In this document: positions 50,614-58,703 of the stretch, piece by piece
Layout of the letters: every line of letters begins with the position of its first letter
How positions within the stretch are numbered: position 1 is the stretch's first letter
From: Chloroflexales bacterium ZM16-3
GTDB lineage: Bacteria > Chloroflexota > Chloroflexia > Chloroflexales > Chloroflexaceae
Reading direction: 5' to 3'
Assembly: GCA_004138175.2 (NCBI GenBank)
Contig: RYFE02000002.1
Span: forward strand, 248,001 to 312,000
Length of the DNA stretch: 64,000 nt
The notes under the pieces: generated by a model
The model's input: only the letters and a program-made list of their open reading frames with translations
What the model was told of the DNA's origin: nothing
Database searches by the model: none
Translations under genes and position numbers: made by a program

Positions 50614-51837
50614 ATGAGCATCACCTTCCTGGAAGACGGCCACGCGGCGAGCCCTGCCGGGTGGGGGGCGGCGACGACGGCGTGCGGGATCAAGTACCAG
50701 GGCCGCGACGATCTGACGCTGCTGGTGAGCGAGCGGCCCTGTAGCGCGGCGGCGATCTTCACCACGAATCTGGTGAAGGCGGCCCCGCTGCGCTATGACA
50801 TGGCCCTGATCGGGCGCAGCGCCGCTAGCCTGCGTGCGGTGGTGATCAACGCCGGGAACGCCAACGCCTGCACTGGCCCCGACGGCGAGGCGGCGGCGCT
50901 GGCTATGGCTCGCGCCACCGAGTCTGCCCTTGGCCTGCCTGTTGATACGGTATTCGTTATGTCAACAGGAACCATCGGCGTGCCCATGCCGGTCGAGAAG
51001 ATCCTTGGCGGGATCACGGCGGCGGCCAAAGGGCTCGCCCCCGACAACGGCCCGGCGGCGGCCGCCGCGATCATGACCACCGACACCCGGCCCAAGCGCT
51101 GCGCCGCCCGCATCGATCTGCCCTCGGGCGGCGCGATCACCATCGGCGGCATGGCCAAGGGCGCCGGGATGATCCACCCGAACATGGCCACGATGCTCGC
51201 CACCATCACCAGCGACGCCGCCGTGAGCCCCGATGTACTGGACGCGGCCCTGCGCGCCGCCGCAGACATCAGCTTCAACAGCATCAGCATCGACGGCGAC
51301 ACCAGCACGAACGACACCCTGCTGGTGATGACAAACGGCGCAGCTGGCAGCCCGCTGATTGACGACATGGATAGCCCCGATTACCAGGCATTCATCGCCG
51401 GGCTGACCGCCGTCTGCCAGCGCCTGGCCAAGGAGGTGGTGCGCGACGGCGAGGGGGCCACCCGCTTTGTGACGATCACGGTGCGCGGGGCGACCAGCGA
51501 TGCAGACGCGAAGCAGGCAGCCATGACTATCGCCAAGAGCCCGCTGGTGAAGACGGCGCTCTACGGGGCCGACCCGAACTGGGGCCGGGTACTCTGCGCG
51601 ATGGGCTACTCGGGCGCCGAGATCGACCCCGATAAGGTGCGGCTCTCCTTCGGCGGCATGCCCGTGCTCGACGGCGGCATGCCGCTGCCCTTCGACGAGG
51701 CCGCCGCCAGCGACCTGCTCAACGTCCCCGAGGTGACGATCGACGCCGACCTCGGCCTTGGCGAGGGCGAGGCGACGGTGTGGACCTGCGATTTTGGACC
51801 GGAATACATTACGATCAACGCGGAGTACCGGACGTAA
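50614..51837 (+). CDS. argJ: bifunctional glutamate N-acetyltransferase / amino-acid acetyltransferase ArgJ
   Basis: A 407-residue enzyme that transfers acetyl from N-acetylornithine to glutamate, recycling acetyl in arginine synthesis. The self-cleavage site GMIHPNMATMLA is present, with the Thr that becomes the nucleophile. VVINAGNANACTG, KRCAARIDLPSG and DGDTSTNDTLL fit the family, and the C-terminal GADPNWGRVLCAMGYSG is conserved. Whether it is mono- or bifunctional cannot be read directly; the presence of a separate short argA nearby does not exclude either. The ATG is preceded by AAAGGGCATG; no strong Shine-Dalgarno site is seen. Confidence 0.93.
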   Translation: MSITFLEDGHAASPAGWGAATTACGIKYQGRDDLTLLVSERPCSAAAIFTTNLVKAAPLRYDMALIGRSAASLRAVVINAGNANACTGPDGEAAALAMARATESALGLPVDTVFVMSTGTIGVPMPVEKILGGITAAAKGLAPDNGPAAAAAIMTTDTRPKRCAARIDLPSGGAITIGGMAKGAGMIHPNMATMLATITSDAAVSPDVLDAALRAAADISFNSISIDGDTSTNDTLLVMTNGAAGSPLIDDMDSPDYQAFIAGLTAVCQRLAKEVVRDGEGATRFVTITVRGATSDADAKQAAMTIAKSPLVKTALYGADPNWGRVLCAMGYSGAEIDPDKVRLSFGGMPVLDGGMPLPFDEAAASDLLNVPEVTIDADLGLGEGEATVWTCDFGPEYITINAEYRT

Positions 51838-51840
51838 TGC

Positions 51841-51928
51841 CCCCACCCCCAGCCCCTCCCCCTCACGGGGGGAGGGGAGTCTGACTCCCCCTCTCCCCGT
51901 GAGGGGGAGGGGGCTGGGGGGTGAGGGC
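51841..51928. repeat. CCCCCAGCCCC/GGGGCTGGGG inverted repeat
   Basis: Two inverted arms with CCCCTC and GAGGGG tracts fill the gap between argJ and the nucleotidyltransferase gene. They could form a long hairpin in the mRNA and separate the two messages. Confidence 0.7.
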
Positions 51929-51941
51929 TCAGTGATACACC

Positions 51942-52691
51942 ATGGATCACCCCACCCGCATCCAGCTAGCCCGCGACCTTGCCGCGCGCCTTGCCGCAAC
52001 CTACGGCGAGCGGATCGTCGTGGGCGGGGTGTACGGGTCGGCGGCGCGCGGCGACGACACCGAGTGGTCGGACTTAGACTTGCTATGTATCACCAGGGGC
52101 GCGGGCGGGCCTGCCGGGCGCGCCTTCCTGTTCCAGGGCATCGCCGTGGGGCTGCACGTGCTGGATCATGCAGATCTTGAGCGACTGCTCACCCGTCCCG
52201 GCCCGCGCTGGCCCTTCTGGATGGGCGTGCTCGACGTGCTGCAGCCGCTGGTGGGCGACCGGGCGCAGCCGGGGCGCTGGGTTGAACTGGGGCAGACTCC
52301 GAGCGAGGCGGCATTCCACGCCGCCCTGGAGGCCGAGCTCCCTGGGCTGGTCTTCGAGTCCTACGGGCGCATCCGCTCGTGCGCGGCCCGCCGCGACGAG
52401 CGTGACGCGCCGATCACCGCCTGCGAGGTGCTCTCCGAGATGCAGACGGCCCTCTGCCTGCTCAACCGGCGCTGGGTGACGCGCGACTACTATGGAGGGC
52501 TAGAGCAGACCTTCAGCTTCCCGCTGCTGCCCGACGGCTACGGGCGGCTCGCCCCGCAGCTCTGGGAGGCCCACGAGCTGAACGAGATCGTGACGGCGGC
52601 GGGAACTCTGGTGGCCGGCTACTGGCGCCTGATCACCGCATGCGGGCTGAACGTGCCCAACTACCAGCGGGTCGATGACATCCCGCTGTAA
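51942..52691 (+). CDS. nucleotidyltransferase-fold protein
   Basis: A 249-residue protein. The N-terminal pol-beta-type site, GGVYGSAARGDDTEWSDLDLL, matches GS-x-G-x-SDxDL of nucleotidyltransferases such as kanamycin nucleotidyltransferase or MNT antitoxins. The rest is a helical C-terminal domain, longer than in MNT antitoxins. No HEPN partner is adjacent. Substrate unknown. It lies between argJ and argH on the same strand, separated by repeats on both sides, so it may be an insertion into the arginine cluster. Confidence 0.75.
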   Translation: MDHPTRIQLARDLAARLAATYGERIVVGGVYGSAARGDDTEWSDLDLLCITRGAGGPAGRAFLFQGIAVGLHVLDHADLERLLTRPGPRWPFWMGVLDVLQPLVGDRAQPGRWVELGQTPSEAAFHAALEAELPGLVFESYGRIRSCAARRDERDAPITACEVLSEMQTALCLLNRRWVTRDYYGGLEQTFSFPLLPDGYGRLAPQLWEAHELNEIVTAAGTLVAGYWRLITACGLNVPNYQRVDDIPL

Positions 52692-52724
52692 GCCTGGGGC
52701 AGCACCCCATGCGCATTAAGTTTA

Positions 52725-52797
52725 GGGCTGCCGCCCTAAAAGCTGGTGTTGTTTTGGCCAAAATGGCCAGCTTCGCTGGCCATTTTGGCCAAAACAA
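52725..52797. repeat. hairpins before argH, including a 23-bp perfect stem
   Basis: TTTAGGGC-GCCCTAAA (near 52722-52739) is followed by a 23-bp perfect stem, 52749-52771 with 52775-52797, around TTC, close in design to that at 7299-7347. A further degenerate GTGGGGGCG palindrome follows at about 52863-52888. There is no gene in the 246-bp gap. Confidence 0.75.
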
Positions 52798-52937
52798 CAA
52801 GAAATTTCGGGGAGCCCGGAGCTTACCTTGATGCACATGGGGCAGCACCTCAAAAGAATCTTGTGGGGGCGACAAAGCCGCCCCCACACCCCCACCGGCA
52901 GGTGGCATTGATAGGCATAGTAAGAGGGTGAGGAAGG

Positions 52938-54317
52938 ATGAACCATAAACTCTGGGGGGGGCGCTTCAGCGCGCCAACGGCCGAGGACATGGCGCTGTAC
53001 AACGACTCGTTCCGCTACGACGTGCGGCTGGCCGAGTGCGACATCGTCGGCAGCATCGCATGGGCTAGCGCGCTGGAGGAGGCCAGGCTGATCAGCCCCG
53101 ACGAGCGCGAACAGCTTGTGCAGGGGCTGGGGCTGGTGCGCATGGAGTTCGCCGACGGTCGCTTTGTGACCCAGCCCAGCGACGAGGATGTCCACACCGC
53201 CGTCGAGCGTCGGCTGGGCGAGCTGGTGGGAGATGTGGCCCTCAAGCTGCACACCGGGCGCTCGCGCAACGATCAGGTGGCCACCGACATGCGCCTCTTC
53301 GCCATCGGCGCGGCCCGCCTAGTCGGCGACCGGCTCCAGGGGCTGCAGCTGGCCCTGCTCGGCCAGGCCGAGCGGCACGTCGACACGGTGATGCCGGGCT
53401 ACACCCACCTCCAGCGCGCCCAGCCGATCACCTTCGGCCACTGGTGCCTGGCGTACGTAGAGATGCTTGAGCGCGACCGGCACCGCGTCGAGGATGCGAT
53501 CGCCCGCGCGCGCACCCTGCCCCTGGGAGCCGGTGCGCTGGCAGGCAACTCGCTGGGCGTCGAGCGCGAGCGGCTCACCGAGCTGCTCGACGAGTTCGAC
53601 GCCGTGGCGGGCAACTCGCTCGACGCCGTCTCCGACCGCGACTTCGTGGCCGAGCTGCTCTTCGCCTTCGCCCTGACCGGCATCCATCTGAGTCGACTGG
53701 CCGAGGACATGGTGCTCTACAGCAGCGCCGAGTTCGGATTTATCGAACTTGCGGACGAGTACAGCACGGGCTCAAGCATCATGCCGCAGAAGAAGAACCC
53801 TGATAGCATGGAGCTTCTGCGCGGCAAGAGCGGACGCCTGATCGGCAACCTGGTGGGGCTGCTGACCACCCTCAAGGGCCTGCCCATGACCTACAACAAG
53901 GACATGCAGGAGGACAAGGAGCCCTTCTTCGACAGCCTCGACACGCTTGATCTGGGGCTGCGGGTGGCGGCGGCGGCGGTGGATACGATGGAGGCGAACC
54001 CCGCGCGCATGCGCGCATCCCTCGACGACGCGATGCTCGCCACCGACCTAGCCGACGAGCTGGTGCGGCTAGGCGTGCCCTTCCGCGAGGCCCACGGCAA
54101 GGTAGGCCGCCTGGTGCGCCGGGGGATTGAGCTGCGCCTGCCCCTGCGCGAGCTGCCCCTAGCCGAGTACCAGGCCGTGCAGCCAAACTTCGACGAGGGC
54201 GTCTACGCGATCTTCGACTTCGCCCGCAGCGTGGCCCGTAAGGATAGCCTGGGCGGTACCGCGCCCCAGCGTGTGAGTGAGCAGTGCGCCCGCTGGCGGG
54301 ACCTGCTTGAGAGCTAG
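52938..54317 (+). CDS. argH: argininosuccinate lyase
   Basis: A 459-residue enzyme that splits argininosuccinate to arginine and fumarate, the last step of arginine synthesis. MNHKLWGGRFS, HTGRSRNDQVATD and the flexible signature TGSSIMPQKKNPDSMEL with the catalytic Ser are visible. Length is normal. GAGGAAGG lies before the ATG. argG and argF are not in the window. Confidence 0.95.
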   Translation: MNHKLWGGRFSAPTAEDMALYNDSFRYDVRLAECDIVGSIAWASALEEARLISPDEREQLVQGLGLVRMEFADGRFVTQPSDEDVHTAVERRLGELVGDVALKLHTGRSRNDQVATDMRLFAIGAARLVGDRLQGLQLALLGQAERHVDTVMPGYTHLQRAQPITFGHWCLAYVEMLERDRHRVEDAIARARTLPLGAGALAGNSLGVERERLTELLDEFDAVAGNSLDAVSDRDFVAELLFAFALTGIHLSRLAEDMVLYSSAEFGFIELADEYSTGSSIMPQKKNPDSMELLRGKSGRLIGNLVGLLTTLKGLPMTYNKDMQEDKEPFFDSLDTLDLGLRVAAAAVDTMEANPARMRASLDDAMLATDLADELVRLGVPFREAHGKVGRLVRRGIELRLPLRELPLAEYQAVQPNFDEGVYAIFDFARSVARKDSLGGTAPQRVSEQCARWRDLLES

Positions 54318-54320
54318 GAG

Positions 54321-54376
54321 GAATGTTGAATGTTGAATGCTGAATTCCGCACATTCAACACTCAACACTCAACACC
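54321..54376. repeat. GAATGTT heptamer hairpin between argH and argA
   Basis: GGAATGTTGAATGTTGAATGC faces CATTCAACACTCAACACTC around TGAATTCCGCA. It is the same type as the insertions in mnmG, here between genes. Confidence 0.75.
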
Positions 54377-54408
54377 CGTCATAGGAGAGTCGTCGAAAGG
54401 CCATATTC

Positions 54409-54963
54409 ATGCCACAGTCCTTGCTGCTCTACAGCCCGCCCGTCTCGCTGCCCCGGCTCCATGCGCATCCCAACGCCGAGGTTGTCGTGCGCCGCGCCCG
54501 TGTGGGCGACGTGCCCCGGCTCTACGAGATCATCAACTACTACGCGGCGCGGGGCGATATGCTGCCCAAGACGATGGACCAGCTCTACAACCGCGTGCGC
54601 TCGGTGAATGTGGCCGTGGCCGACGACGAGGTGGTGGGCTGTGCGGGGCTGCATATCACATGGGCCGACCTTGCCGAGGTGGTGAGCGTGGCTGTGCACC
54701 CAGACTTCCAGGGCACCGGGCTGGGGCGGCGGCTGGTTGATCCGCTCTTCGACGAGGCCCGCGAGCTCGGCATCCCGACGATCTTCACCCTCACCCTTCA
54801 GATGGGCTTCTTCAGCCACCTGGGCTTCCACGAGGTGCCCAAGATCCACCTCCCGCATAAGATCTGGCAGGACTGTAAGACGTGCTTCAAGCAGGAACGC
54901 TGCGACGAGATCGCCATGGTGCGCGAGGTTGTTGTAGGCCGGGATGATATTCTGGAAAGCTGA
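54409..54963 (+). CDS. argA: short N-acetylglutamate synthase (GNAT type)
   Basis: A 184-residue GNAT acetyltransferase. The block VVRRARVGDVPRLYEIINYYA, then the acetyl-CoA loop VHPDFQGTGLGRRLV and FFSHLGFHEV, and the Cys-containing tail LPHKIWQDCKTCFKQ with CDEIAMV, are typical of short ArgA proteins (as in Mycobacterium). They acetylate glutamate or glutamine to start the cycle. The adjacent argH and nearby argJ support this. The pathway role is inferred from context. Confidence 0.85.
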   Translation: MPQSLLLYSPPVSLPRLHAHPNAEVVVRRARVGDVPRLYEIINYYAARGDMLPKTMDQLYNRVRSVNVAVADDEVVGCAGLHITWADLAEVVSVAVHPDFQGTGLGRRLVDPLFDEARELGIPTIFTLTLQMGFFSHLGFHEVPKIHLPHKIWQDCKTCFKQERCDEIAMVREVVVGRDDILES

Positions 54964-55069
54964 GGGATTCTATTCTGGAAGGCTCTAAGGGCTTGGTTTG
55001 TCACTACGATTCCTCGTAGTCGAATTGCTTAGCAAAGCTCTGGAGAAGTATCGACTGTAAGCTATTTTC

Positions 55070-55183
55070 GCAATACCGCAGAAGTAACGCTGTGAGGCGT
55101 CCTGTCATTCTGAGCGAAGCGAAGAATCCCGGCCGGGACCCTTCGCTTCGCTCAGGGTGACAGCGTTACTTATGCTCTATTGC
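55070..55183. mobile_element. MITE-like element 10, abutting the insertion sequence
   Basis: A 114-bp element from GCAATACCGCAGAAG to GCTCTATTGC, flanked by an exact 8-bp duplication ctattttc at 55062-55069 and 55184-55191. The second duplication directly touches the left end of the insertion sequence. It is one base different from element 7. Confidence 0.88.
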
Positions 55184-55191
55184 CTATTTTC

Positions 55192-56995
55192 GCAATACCG
55201 CAAAAGTCGCCCTGTGAGGGAACGGATCATCTACCATCCGGAACTGTCCACCTGCCTGGTCTGCGGAGGCCCGCTGATGCTCGCCAACTACGTGCTTGGG
55301 GATAAAACGGTGCAAACCCTGACGGCGGTCGTGTCGGTCGCGAGCCGTCCGGCATTCTGTGCCGACCCGCAGTGTGCCGGGGCCAGCATGCGGCTGCGTT
55401 CGGTGGCCGGGCAACAGGTGGCCCTGCCCCACACGACCTATGGCTATGACGTGGTGGTGCGGATCGGCTGGCAGCGCCAGACGCGCTGCGCCACCTATGC
55501 CGCGATCCACGCCGACCTGACCCCGCAGATCCCGATTGCGGAGTCGCAGGTGCGCCACCTCTATCAGCACACCTACCTCCCCTTGCTGGCCTGTCACGAA
55601 CGGCAGCAGACCGAACATCTGACCCAGGCGGCAGAACAGCATGGGGGACTGGTGATCGCCCTCGATGGCCTCGCCCCGGAAGGTGGGGAGCCACAACGGT
55701 GGTGCATCCGCGAGGTGCTCACCGGCCTGGTGCTGCGCAGTGGCTGGTTGAGCCGCCAGGATCAGGCGACGTTCGAGGGCTTCGTGCAGCCGCTGCGCGA
55801 TTTCCCCTGGCCGATTCGGGCCATCGTCAGCGATAAACAGCGCGGCCTGGTGCCCGCGCTCGCGACCGTGCTGGCCACCACCCCGCATCAGTTCTGCCAG
55901 ACCCACTATCTGCGCAATCTGGCCGACCCGCTGGCGGCAACCGACTCGGCGCTGACCGTCACCCTGCGTCAGGCCGTCCGCGCGGAACTTGGGCCGTTGC
56001 TGCGCGCCGATCAGCCGCCTGACCCGACCCAACCGGGCGTCTTGACGATGACCGGGCTGCTGGAGGGCACCGCTCCGGTCACGGAGTCCCCCCCTGCTCC
56101 TGGCGACGCACCCGCACCACCGGCGGTCGAACCCGCCTGCCCGCTGCCCGCAGCAACGGACACCGCCCCGGTTCCGCTGGCATCCTGTGCCCACCACGCC
56201 CAGATCGCCGCCGATGTGGTCACACAGCTGCTCCGCCGGACGCGCTATCTGCTGACGCTCAAAGGGCGTCCGCCGCTGCGTCTGGCCGGGGTCGAAACCT
56301 ACGCCGGGCTGCAGGAGGTGCTGGCCCGAAGCCGTCGGTTGCTGGCCCATCGGGACGACCCGCAGCTGACTCGCCTCGTGCGTGGGCTGGAGGATGCGCT
56401 GGCATCGGTGGCCCCCACGGTGGCGGAGGTGCAGATCGGGGCCACCTGGATGGCGCGCATCACCACGATCTTGTCCGCCGCAGCCGAACCTGCCCCGACG
56501 GCCACGCAGGTGGCCCAGCAGTTGCAGGACTATCGCGACGAGCTGGAAGCGGATGTGACCGTGACCGCCCCACGGCTGGTGGCATTCCGCCAGCATCTGC
56601 GGAAGGTCAGCCGGAGCTATTGGCCGGGGTTGTTTCATTGCTACGACCACGTCGACATTCCGCGCACGAATAATGGCATGGAAAGCCTCTTTCGGGATAC
56701 GCAACGTCGGCTCCTGCGCACCACGGGCCAGAAAGGGCGCACCCGGCGCATCGTGCATCGGAGCGGGGCGTGGGAGGTGCTGTCACATCCGCCGACCGAA
56801 GCGGCGAGCCTGGAGGCCCTGCGACCGATTGCCCTGGCCGACCTTGCCGACGAGCGACGGCGGATGCGCCAGCATGCCGAACGTTTCCGGCTCCATACTC
56901 GTTCGCCGCGCCAGACAACCGCCCAACTTGACCGCTTGGAACAGCAATGGTTGGCCCTGCCCCCAACCACGACAGGGTGAGTTTTGCGGTATTGC
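55192..56995 (+). mobile_element. insertion sequence, 1.8 kb, single transposase
   Basis: Ends GCAATACCGCAAAAGTCGCC (left) and GCAATACCGCAAAACTCACC (right, as complement): a terminal inverted repeat of about 24 bp with four or fewer mismatches. The MITE elements carry versions of the same ends. Immediate flanks ctattttc and ccttttac match at only 5 of 8, so the original duplication may have been altered when element 10 inserted next to it. Family not assigned; 8-bp duplications in the MITEs fit several DDE families. Confidence 0.85.
55214..56980 (+). CDS. DDE-type transposase with N-terminal zinc-binding region
   Basis: A 588-residue transposase. Cys pairs in CLVCGGPL and CADPQCAG suggest a zinc-binding DNA-recognition module. 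The catalytic pattern appears as Asp in VIALDGLAPE, Asp in IVSDKQRGL (followed by FCQTHYLRNL, a C-x2-H-like feature), and Glu in NNGMESLFRDTQRR. A variable Pro/Ala-rich segment lies near residues 275-320. The GTG start at 55214 is inside the element; the frame is open leftward through MITE 10, but that is not expected to be translated. The stop codon is inside the right terminal repeat. It looks intact and possibly active. Confidence 0.82.
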   Translation: MRERIIYHPELSTCLVCGGPLMLANYVLGDKTVQTLTAVVSVASRPAFCADPQCAGASMRLRSVAGQQVALPHTTYGYDVVVRIGWQRQTRCATYAAIHADLTPQIPIAESQVRHLYQHTYLPLLACHERQQTEHLTQAAEQHGGLVIALDGLAPEGGEPQRWCIREVLTGLVLRSGWLSRQDQATFEGFVQPLRDFPWPIRAIVSDKQRGLVPALATVLATTPHQFCQTHYLRNLADPLAATDSALTVTLRQAVRAELGPLLRADQPPDPTQPGVLTMTGLLEGTAPVTESPPAPGDAPAPPAVEPACPLPAATDTAPVPLASCAHHAQIAADVVTQLLRRTRYLLTLKGRPPLRLAGVETYAGLQEVLARSRRLLAHRDDPQLTRLVRGLEDALASVAPTVAEVQIGATWMARITTILSAAAEPAPTATQVAQQLQDYRDELEADVTVTAPRLVAFRQHLRKVSRSYWPGLFHCYDHVDIPRTNNGMESLFRDTQRRLLRTTGQKGRTRRIVHRSGAWEVLSHPPTEAASLEALRPIALADLADERRRMRQHAERFRLHTRSPRQTTAQLDRLEQQWLALPPTTTG

Positions 56996-57014
56996 CCTTT
57001 TACCTTTTACCTTC

Positions 57015-58502
57015 CTAGCAGGTCTGGTTCGTCATCAGCTTACATCGGTTGAAGAGCAGGTCGTAGAGCCTGCCGATCACCTGGCCGGGCACCTCGACAA
57101 ACTGGTAGTAGAGCATCCGATCCCAGATCAGCCCCGTGCGGAACCCCTCGGCCCTGCGCACGATCGTCCACTGGGCGATCAGCCCCACATTCCAGTAGAT
57201 CAGCAGCAGCGAGACAAGCACGAGAGGCCAGACTCCCACCCGTTGGCGCAGCCATTCGACGAGGGCGGCCAGGCCGAGCACAATGATCGGGGTGCATTCG
57301 ATCAGGCGGCGGAAGCCGAACGAGCCGCTCAGGTGCCATGTGGTGCCAAATGCGCCGTTGATGTAGGTCTGGGCGAGGAAGGCGGCCATGAGCATCCCGG
57401 CCAGGGCCATGTCGCGGCGGGCAAGCCAGAGCAGGCCGAGCATGCCGATTGCCAGCACCGGGCTCCAGAGGAAGGCGCCGTGGGCCGGGTCGATCAGCGT
57501 GTCGAAGAAATGCGGGCTGGCCCAGTTGAGCTTGCCGGCCACTGTCGATGAGGGGCCGGGCCTGCCGTTAAGGATCTCGTAGGCCAGCAGCTGCGGGATG
57601 ACCGTCAGCACTATGGCGCCCAGGAATGCCTGGTGGCGCAGCAGCAGCCACCCCGCACGCAGCCAGTCTCTGCGGCGGAGCAGGGCAGCATACTGCATGA
57701 TCGCCTCTAGGGCAGGGATGATCAGCAGCAGGCCCATCTGCTCGCGGGTCATCACCATCAGGCCGCCGATCAGCCCGAGCAGCAGCCACTCGCCAATCCC
57801 CCGCTCGCGCTCGCGCCCGCGCGCCCACACCGTCAGGAAGAGCGCAAAGAGGAAGAACCCGTTCGCGTGCGACCAGGGCATCACGATGTATGTGTAGAAC
57901 ACCAGGGGCGAGGCTAGAAAGACCGTCAGGGTCGCCAGGGATGCGGCGAAGTCGCTCACATAGCGCCGGGCGAGGCGGTAGGTGAGCTGGAGGCCGATCA
58001 GGCAGTAGAGGGCCGACAGATAGCAGGCGGCCATAATATAGGGGCGGCTGTAGCCGTCCCTGGGGATCGCCGCGCCAGATGCGTTCGCGATCATCACCCC
58101 CAGGTCTGCCAGGACAAAGCCGGGCGACCAGAGGATGGCCGAGCCGACCGGGGCGACATTGCGGAGCAGCCCGGTGGTCGGGTTCGGGTTGACGGCGTCC
58201 TCGCGCAGCAGCGCGTTGGCGACAGCCTCATCGCCAAAGCGTCGGCCCTCCTCGGCGAAGTGCGTATACTCATTACGAAAGTCCAGGTCGTGATCGAAGT
58301 AGACAGAGCGGAGGTAAGAATAGTACTGCACCTCATCGCTCAGGGCGACGCGGGGCACGGCGAGGGGCAGCAAGATCACGAAGCAGATGAGGATCGCCCA
58401 GGGGCCAAGGTCGTTGGCCGTCAGCCAAGCCCGCAGCTGCCTCGCAGGCGAGCGCCGCCCCGACGCGGCAGACGGAGCCGTGTGGTCAAGGGACATAGTC
58501 AA
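57015..58502 (-). CDS. polytopic glycosyltransferase-like membrane protein (GT39/ArnT superfamily)
   Basis: A 495-residue protein with about 11-13 helices. An early loop with LSDEVQYYSYLRS contains an acidic DE pair after the first helix, as in GT-C enzymes that use polyprenyl-phosphate sugars. A second domain of helices follows. Such enzymes glycosylate lipids or proteins outside the membrane. The exact family and substrate are unknown. It is downstream of the secreted-protein genes on the same strand. Confidence 0.7.
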   Translation of the reverse strand: MTMSLDHTAPSAASGRRSPARQLRAWLTANDLGPWAILICFVILLPLAVPRVALSDEVQYYSYLRSVYFDHDLDFRNEYTHFAEEGRRFGDEAVANALLREDAVNPNPTTGLLRNVAPVGSAILWSPGFVLADLGVMIANASGAAIPRDGYSRPYIMAACYLSALYCLIGLQLTYRLARRYVSDFAASLATLTVFLASPLVFYTYIVMPWSHANGFFLFALFLTVWARGRERERGIGEWLLLGLIGGLMVMTREQMGLLLIIPALEAIMQYAALLRRRDWLRAGWLLLRHQAFLGAIVLTVIPQLLAYEILNGRPGPSSTVAGKLNWASPHFFDTLIDPAHGAFLWSPVLAIGMLGLLWLARRDMALAGMLMAAFLAQTYINGAFGTTWHLSGSFGFRRLIECTPIIVLGLAALVEWLRQRVGVWPLVLVSLLLIYWNVGLIAQWTIVRRAEGFRTGLIWDRMLYYQFVEVPGQVIGRLYDLLFNRCKLMTNQTC

Positions 58503-58640
58503 GAAACCTCAAAGGCTACGGGTAGGGGCGCACCAGCAGCACCGGCTGCGCTGATGAGTGCGATCAGCGCCCACCAACGATAGCGCTGCATCCAAAACGC
58601 CATACAGGTAGCGTGTCCTCTGTTCGCAGGTACGAAAGAG

Positions 58641-58672
58641 CGGGTGGAGGCATAGTTCATTGCCTCCACCCG
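58641..58672. terminator. 12-bp hairpin after the secreted beta-propeller-like gene
   Basis: CGGGTGGAGGCA and TGCCTCCACCCG pair around TAGTTCAT, about 30 bp past the stop codon of the gene at 58704-60968 on the minus strand. There is no T-run. The rest of 58503-58703 shows no gene. Confidence 0.5.
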
Positions 58673-58703
58673 TCGTTACGTTAGCGATATAACTGGTGCA
58701 GGC

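Noticed and set aside
51942-52691. MNT/HEPN toxin-antitoxin system
   Set aside because: Only the nucleotidyltransferase-like part is present and it is too long for MNT antitoxins; no HEPN gene is adjacent.
55157-55213. Longer transposase start in MITE 10
   Set aside because: It would encode part of another mobile element; GTG 55214 lies inside the insertion sequence and gives the zinc-binding start.
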